Translations under genes and position numbers: made by a program | Part shown: piece after piece, positions 60,016-64,000 of the stretch | Layout: each line of letters starts with the position of its first letter | Position numbering within the stretch: the stretch's first letter is position 1 | Assembly: GCA_965215755.1 (NCBI GenBank) | Contig: OZ244119.1 | Span: 6,014,001 to 6,078,000 of the forward strand | Origin: Tectiglobus sp965215755 | GTDB lineage: Bacteria > Pseudomonadota > Alphaproteobacteria > Rhizobiales > Hyphomicrobiaceae | DNA length: 64,000 bases | Direction of reading: 5' to 3' | Notes under the pieces: model-generated | Database searches by the model: none | What the model was told of the DNA's origin: nothing | Seen by the model: the letters and a program-made list of their open reading frames with translations, nothing else

Positions 60016-61858
60016 TATGTGACCCCTTCATGCCAGAGTGGCTACTTCCAGATGTAGTATTTTCCGGCGCGGAATTGGTCGACTGGTTGGAGGCAGTTTT
60101 CTGGTTTGTTGTTTGAATTGGCCATTCTATTGGCTCAGATTGACCGCGACTGTAGGGGTTAAGCGGCTTGCCATTCAATTGAACCCAAACACGACCACTC
60201 TCTTTATCGGTGAAAAGAGCTACTTTGCGAGATTTGTAATGCTCCGGGGCACCATCCAACATCCATATCTTTAGTGCGTTTGTAAGCCGAGCAAGGGCTG
60301 CCTGGATTTCGCTTTCAGACTTTGCTTGCTTAGCAGCACGCAATGCTTCGGCTGAGTCATTCAACACGAAGGCGAGCTTGGTATTCTTGAAGCGAGGCCA
60401 CATCGCCGCGCGGACTGCAATCGCCGGCTCTAAAAATTTGGGCTCTGGATCGTAGCCATCAATGAGCGTTTCATGCAGGTAGATCGCAGCGTCAACAAAG
60501 TGATCGACCATTGCGAATTGGTTCTTGGAAAGCTTCAAAAGTGACAATGGCAGCTGGAGCCGCTTGAGCTTCTTAAAAGATTCTCGGAGAGCGCTTTCCG
60601 AGTCCAATAGGAATTGACCTGACACGACAACGCTATCACCTGGCGCCACCCCTTTTGTAACCTCTGTCCAGCGACCGGACACGAGGCCAGACTCAATCAA
60701 GCGGGGCTCGAAGCGTCCTTCACCCAAGGAAACGACAACATACTTGCCCTCTCCACTCTTCAATATAGCTTCGGACGGAACAGCAACCCGATCCTTGGTA
60801 GCCACCTGAAAGTTGACATCGGCATAGCTCCCCGGTCGAATTTTTCCGTCGGGGTTATCGATAACAAGACGTACTTGCCCTGTTCTCGTTCTGGTATCAA
60901 TTGTCGGATAAATGTAGTCGACCTTGCCCTCGACCTGGCGGCCAGTAAGATTTGGGAAAGACACCACAGCAGGTGTAGCTTTTGAAATGAAACCGAGATC
61001 CTTCTCAGCGACGCTGACCCGCAGCCATACAGATGCATAGCTTTGTATCGTTGCGAGCATCATTCCACGCTTGGTATAGCTGCCTTGCTTAAGGGCAAGC
61101 TGTGCCACTACTCCGTCGCGTTCTGCAAAGAATGGGATACGTTGCAGTGGGCGCTTGTTTTGTCGAATGAGGTCGAGTGCTTTCGGTTGCACACCGAATG
61201 CTCGTAGCTGTGCAAGACCGCGCTGCTGCACACCGCGTATTCCACCTGCAGTCAAAAGATCATTCTGAGATACGATCAGCTGAGGAGAATAGAGTTCGAA
61301 AAGTTTTTGCCCAGCTTTAACCTCATCACCAACAGCAGTAACATGTAATTGCTCGACCCAGCCTTCGACACGCGCTGTCATCTCCGTTTGGAGGCGTTCG
61401 TTTTCATGAACGATGCCATAGCTACGCACTGAACGCCCGAAGCGCGAAGTCTCTGCTTTACCCAGTCGGACGCCCATGCTTTGAATTGTCTCTGGCGCGA
61501 CGGTCACGACGGTTCGCGTTTCTGCCGCTTGAGCACTAAAATCCTGATCTGAGCCTTGAAGCTTAACGAGGTCCATACCGCAGATTGGGCAGGTCCCAAA
61601 CTCATCAGCGATGTAGTGCGGATGCATCGGGCAGGTCCATTTGGTAGCTTTTGCAGCCGGCGCATTTGACGCTTTTGCTTCACCAGCAATTGCTGATCCC
61701 ACCCGGAGTGAAGAGACTGTCGCGATACCTGGCTTAACTGTTTGCAAGGCTGCAGGTAACGCAGCATCGACCAAAACAGGCCCGAGTACGAGTATTGCCG
61801 GTACAGCTGTCGCTATGGCAGCCATTTTACGATGAGTACAGTTATGGCGTGAGCACAT
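60005..61858 (-). CDS. cusB: CusB-like membrane-fusion protein with heavy-metal-binding domain
   Basis: 617 residues. An N-terminal membrane anchor or signal (KMAAIATAVPAILVLGPVLV) is followed by a heavy-metal-binding domain, TWKCPMH-like: WTCPMHPHYIADEFGTCPIC then GMDL (about 72-95). The adaptor domains come next (barrel-sandwich and beta-barrel, ENERLQTEMTARVEGWVEQL, DEVKAGQKLFELYSPQLIVS). A C-terminal extension of about 170 residues (FVDAAIYLHETLIDGY ... ending in a Ser/Thr/His/Met-rich tail) is not in E. coli CusB and may bind metal. It links CusA to the outer-membrane channel. Confidence 0.93.
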   Translation of the reverse strand: MCSRHNCTHRKMAAIATAVPAILVLGPVLVDAALPAALQTVKPGIATVSSLRVGSAIAGEAKASNAPAAKATKWTCPMHPHYIADEFGTCPICGMDLVKLQGSDQDFSAQAAETRTVVTVAPETIQSMGVRLGKAETSRFGRSVRSYGIVHENERLQTEMTARVEGWVEQLHVTAVGDEVKAGQKLFELYSPQLIVSQNDLLTAGGIRGVQQRGLAQLRAFGVQPKALDLIRQNKRPLQRIPFFAERDGVVAQLALKQGSYTKRGMMLATIQSYASVWLRVSVAEKDLGFISKATPAVVSFPNLTGRQVEGKVDYIYPTIDTRTRTGQVRLVIDNPDGKIRPGSYADVNFQVATKDRVAVPSEAILKSGEGKYVVVSLGEGRFEPRLIESGLVSGRWTEVTKGVAPGDSVVVSGQFLLDSESALRESFKKLKRLQLPLSLLKLSKNQFAMVDHFVDAAIYLHETLIDGYDPEPKFLEPAIAVRAAMWPRFKNTKLAFVLNDSAEALRAAKQAKSESEIQAALARLTNALKIWMLDGAPEHYKSRKVALFTDKESGRVWVQLNGKPLNPYSRGQSEPIEWPIQTTNQKTASNQSTNSAPENTTSGSSHSGMKGSHNGQ

Positions 61859-61977
61859 GAAAGCACCTCTTGATAGGCAGAATTTGTTGGTTTGGTTTTT
61901 AGTCTGACGCGTGAATCCACTGAGCTGCTGCGGTCAAGAGTGCATTGACCTGCTAAGAGCCGTGGCGTGTGCGTGAA

Positions 61978-62466
61978 CTAGTTCCGCAATCTAGACGAAC
62001 GATGAATTACGATCGTTCGCCAGTCGCAATCTGCTTCAACACAAGATGTAGGTTTAAAATGCGTTGGAATATCTTTTGCGCAAAGTAAAGGATGACCTGC
62101 CGAGTATAATGTAGCGGGAGCCAACCAGTTGATATTATAATCCGGCATGACATCCCGACGTGGCATCCATATTGTAACGATAGCCCGAGTTACCGGATGA
62201 TCACAGCAGGTCTCGTGATGATGCTCTTTTCTCTGAACCTGATTGGAAAATGTACACGACTGGTGAGATCGAGAAGCTTCTCGGGGCTGAGCCGCGATAT
62301 CTCTGGTGCTGATAGATTGGTTTTTCGCTGAATTGGAATGATGGTGTTGATGATGGTTCTGTAGTGCTTGCGAAGAGTTTCCGACTGCATCAATCAGCAC
62401 GAACAATGCCAACACACAGAGCAAGGTGCAGACTGAATGGGCAAGGTTGCGGGCGGCTAGATACAT
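61978..62466 (-). CDS. His-rich membrane-anchored hypothetical protein
   Basis: 162 residues, first gene of the cus operon, 119 bases upstream of cusB. One N-terminal membrane segment (SVCTLLCVLALFVLIDAV) precedes a His cluster (NHHQHHHSNSAKNQ) and Cys/His motifs (HHHETCCDHP, CVEADCDW). The composition suggests a periplasmic metal-binding protein. Short unrelated His-rich proteins often precede cusCBA genes, but I do not recognise this family. Confidence 0.65.
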   Translation of the reverse strand: MYLAARNLAHSVCTLLCVLALFVLIDAVGNSSQALQNHHQHHHSNSAKNQSISTRDIAAQPREASRSHQSCTFSNQVQRKEHHHETCCDHPVTRAIVTIWMPRRDVMPDYNINWLAPATLYSAGHPLLCAKDIPTHFKPTSCVEADCDWRTIVIHRSSRLRN

Positions 62467-62808
62467 GTATCCCTCAAGTAAACTTATGGCTTGATAGACG
62501 TTCCAGCGGGTGGAAGGTCAACACCGAACTGCGCGCTCACATCAATTTGACCCACTCCTCACGATCAAAAGCCGTTAACCGCTTAGAATTTCCGACGGGA
62601 ATTGGGGCAAGCGTATGGCGCATCGGGAGCTATTCTTGGGAAATACTAGCTTGATCCGATTTTGCCCGCCTCTGCATCTTGAAGGTTACGCTGCTCCAAT
62701 CGGACTACGGTCAAGCTGGCTTGGCTGCTATCGAGTGGAGGAATTTCATCGGCAGCCAGTTATTCCACTTCTTACCTGCAGCCGGCTTGGATCTCGTTGG
62801 AGTAGATC
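62467..62808. other. 342-base intergenic, no gene seen
   Basis: It lies between the c-type cytochrome gene (ending 62809) and the His-rich gene, both on the minus strand. The promoter of the cus operon should be in it. Short plus-strand frames lack ribosome-binding sites and familiar sequence. Confidence 0.45.
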
Positions 62809-63387
62809 CTACCGCTCGCCTAGCTCTCGACCTCGCCTTTCGTCAAATCGTTGAACTTCACGGACAAAGGTAATGATGCTGCCAACTTCATTACTCGAGA
62901 TCCCCTTCACGGGGGGCATGTCGCCGTACTTCCAGTGATGTTGTTTGACGCCTTTAGAAACCGCTCGGTAAAACGTTTCATCTGAATGATGTGCACTGCC
63001 ATATTCGATCAGGGGCGGACCATTTGTTGAGCCACCGATAGTTTTGCCGTGGCATCCGGCACAATGCTGCAGGTAGAGTCTCTGACCAACGCGAGCTTCA
63101 CTGGTCAGGTGTCTTGGCACTCTTACATCAAGCAGAATAATTCCGCCCGACGTTTTGTCTTTAGGTTCTTCTTCGGGATCACACGCAGACACGAACGTCG
63201 CTATCATTAGCAACAAAGTCACTTCGCGGAGCTTTGAACCTCTTAACCAAATCCTAATGGTCCTAGCTGAAGCCTTAAGGCGACCACGATCAAATACGTT
63301 GTCAGCTACGGATGCTCCTATGTAAATCGTGCCAGTCTTGGTTTTCGTGAAGAGTGCCAACATTCTCTCCTCCATAAACAAGCTCAC
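62809..63387 (-). CDS. c-type cytochrome lipoprotein
   Basis: A single c-type heme motif CAGCH (about residue 115) in QRLYLQHCAGCHGKTIGGST, with the methionine ligand candidate in GDMPPVKGISSNEVGSII. A lipobox (IATFVSAC, Cys about 69) suggests export and lipidation, so the mature protein is about 124 residues. The true start is uncertain: the frame is open from 63387, but the signal sequence begins only around residue 50 (LREVTLLLMIATFVSAC), so a TTG or ATG start further in is likely. It is probably a periplasmic electron carrier; cytochromes of this type accompany copper-resistance genes and may couple to multicopper oxidases. Confidence 0.75.
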   Translation of the reverse strand: MSLFMEERMLALFTKTKTGTIYIGASVADNVFDRGRLKASARTIRIWLRGSKLREVTLLLMIATFVSACDPEEEPKDKTSGGIILLDVRVPRHLTSEARVGQRLYLQHCAGCHGKTIGGSTNGPPLIEYGSAHHSDETFYRAVSKGVKQHHWKYGDMPPVKGISSNEVGSIITFVREVQRFDERRGRELGER

Positions 63388-63560
63388 CCAGGTTATGGAA
63401 CACTTTGCATCAGGGAGAAGGTCAAGAGTGTAACGAGAACTTCATGCCGAGTTTGAAGGCCGGGACGGATTTCACACCTCAGTAGCATCGGGAAATCTGA
63501 CAAGCATATGCGGTCATCCGGTCGGTTTGAGAGCGATTGAAGATTTTTTTCAAATCGTCC

Positions 63561-63591
63561 TTGACCTTTCACCTACTGGAAACGTTAGCGT
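63561..63591 (+). promoter_or_regulatory. MerR/CueR-type promoter (19-bp spacer)
   Basis: TTGACC (63561-63566) and TAGCGT (63586-63591) are separated by 19 bases, TTTCACCTACTGGAAACGT, with the ACCT...GGAA-type dyad known from copper-responsive CueR promoters. It stands 33 bases upstream of the regulator gene and may be autoregulatory. Confidence 0.6.
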
Positions 63592-63624
63592 CTGAGAGGT
63601 TAAGTACCAATCAGGACTTGATCT

Positions 63625-64000
63625 ATGAATATCGGCAAGGCTGCTAATGAGTCCGGCATGCAGACGCGAACAATCCGCTTCTATGAGCAAGAAGGATTGA
63701 TTACGCCAGCTCGCAGGAATAATGGTTATCGTGAATATTCAGATGCGGACGTCCACAAACTCCGATTTCTACATCGTGCACGGGGCCTTGGTTTTTCACT
63801 CGAAGAATGCCGACAGCTAATGTCACTTTACGCAGACAAAAGCCGTGCCAGCGCTGATGTCAAAGCTATCGCCAATCAACACCTTGAACATATACGGATT
63901 AAAATCATCGAGCTGCAAAGTCTCCAGGGGACGCTAGAGCATCTCGTGAAGTCTTGCCGAGGCGATCGGAGACCCGAATGTCCTATTCTCGATGACCTAT
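63625..64000 (+). CDS. cueR: CueR/HmrR-like copper-responsive MerR-family regulator (3' end outside window)
   Basis: 125 residues to the window end. The winged HTH is MNIGKAANESGMQTRTIRFY, EQEGLITPARRNNGYREYSD. The dimerisation helix and the metal loop CRGDRRPEC (Cys-x7-Cys, about 112-120) followed by PILDDL match CueR/HmrR, which bind Cu(I)/Ag(I)/Au(I) with two cysteines. Start ATG 63625. A 19-bp-spacer promoter lies directly upstream. It probably activates the copper-efflux genes of this block and others beyond the window. Confidence 0.92.
   Translation, partial: MNIGKAANESGMQTRTIRFYEQEGLITPARRNNGYREYSDADVHKLRFLHRARGLGFSLEECRQLMSLYADKSRASADVKAIANQHLEHIRIKIIELQSLQGTLEHLVKSCRGDRRPECPILDDL

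Noticed and set aside
61990..62015. ACGATCGTTCG near 62009 as a fourth TetR operator
   Set aside because: Only the central 10 bases agree, the flanks do not, and it lies inside the His-rich coding region of an unrelated metal operon.
62679..62873. Plus-strand frame of 64 codons before the cytochrome gene
   Set aside because: It overlaps the cytochrome c gene end, lacks a ribosome-binding site and matches no family known to me.

Overview
The window is a mosaic. It holds a GC-rich catabolic block (about 3.9-37.5 kb) inside an AT-richer plasmid- or integrative-element-like backbone (about 0.2-3.8 and 37.7-51.1 kb), followed by a heavy-metal resistance block (54.4-64 kb). The catabolic genes look like those of an aerobic proteobacterium, probably an alphaproteobacterium: Rieske oxygenase, class I P450s, BadH/BadI-type enzymes and IS1182/IS66/IS3 elements. 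The backbone is foreign in style. It has a stand-alone DnaB helicase, a VirD4/TraG-like ATPase, a two-winged-helix replication-type protein and a SpvB/FG-GAP surface protein that recall small-genome (Patescibacteria-like) or plasmid proteins. No rRNA or intact tRNA is present, so the host assignment is inference.

Layout. 0-3.8 kb: end of an IS3-family element cutting a SpvB/VCBS-repeat exported protein, then two small backbone genes. 3.9-5.6 kb: an IS1182-family element. 5.9-36.3 kb: about 25 genes in at least five transcription units for aerobic breakdown of an alicyclic, probably terpenoid- or steroid-like acid. A long minus-strand operon (20.3 to 7.0 kb) encodes a thioesterase, a heteromeric-type acyl-CoA dehydrogenase pair, a Rieske oxygenase, a P450, an MFS exporter, another acyl-CoA dehydrogenase, MaoC, a CoA-transferase, an NMO-type flavoenzyme and a flavin monooxygenase. 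A divergent plus-strand operon (20.5-24.8 kb) encodes an Ltp2-like aldolase, a DUF35 partner, a hydratase and a Baeyer-Villiger monooxygenase. Next come P450/ferredoxin, BadI and a TetR regulator (minus), then BadH, an AliB-like dehydrogenase, BadK-like and a second hydratase, a frameshifted hydrolase, Nudix and SDR (plus), and a second NMO-type enzyme (minus). Three near-identical palindromes in front of three of these units look like operators of the TetR protein. 36.6-37.5 kb: remnants of a chromosomal integrase and a SulP permease.

37.8-51.1 kb: AlpA-like factor, tyrosine integrase and a tRNA-Arg 3' fragment (attachment site), a replication protein with DnaA boxes, small genes, then a defence locus. 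The defence locus is a CBASS operon: a CD-NTase split by an IS66 element with a clean 8-bp target duplication, followed by an intact Cap15-type (2TM plus beta-barrel) effector. Next to it, convergent, is a fused ABC-ATPase/TOPRIM protein of OLD/PARIS type. DnaB and a TraG-like gene cut by IS3 follow. 51.1-54.1 kb: two IS3-family copies, one nested in the other with a 9-bp duplication. 54.4-64 kb: CDF efflux with a divergent MerR regulator, the copper/silver system CusB-CusA-CusF, a His-rich exported protein, a c-type cytochrome lipoprotein and a CueR-like regulator running off the window.

The likeliest systems of interest are the disrupted CBASS plus ATPase/TOPRIM defence locus and the TetR-controlled alicyclic-acid pathway, which combines benzoate-type (Bad/Ali) ring cleavage with steroid-type side-chain enzymes.
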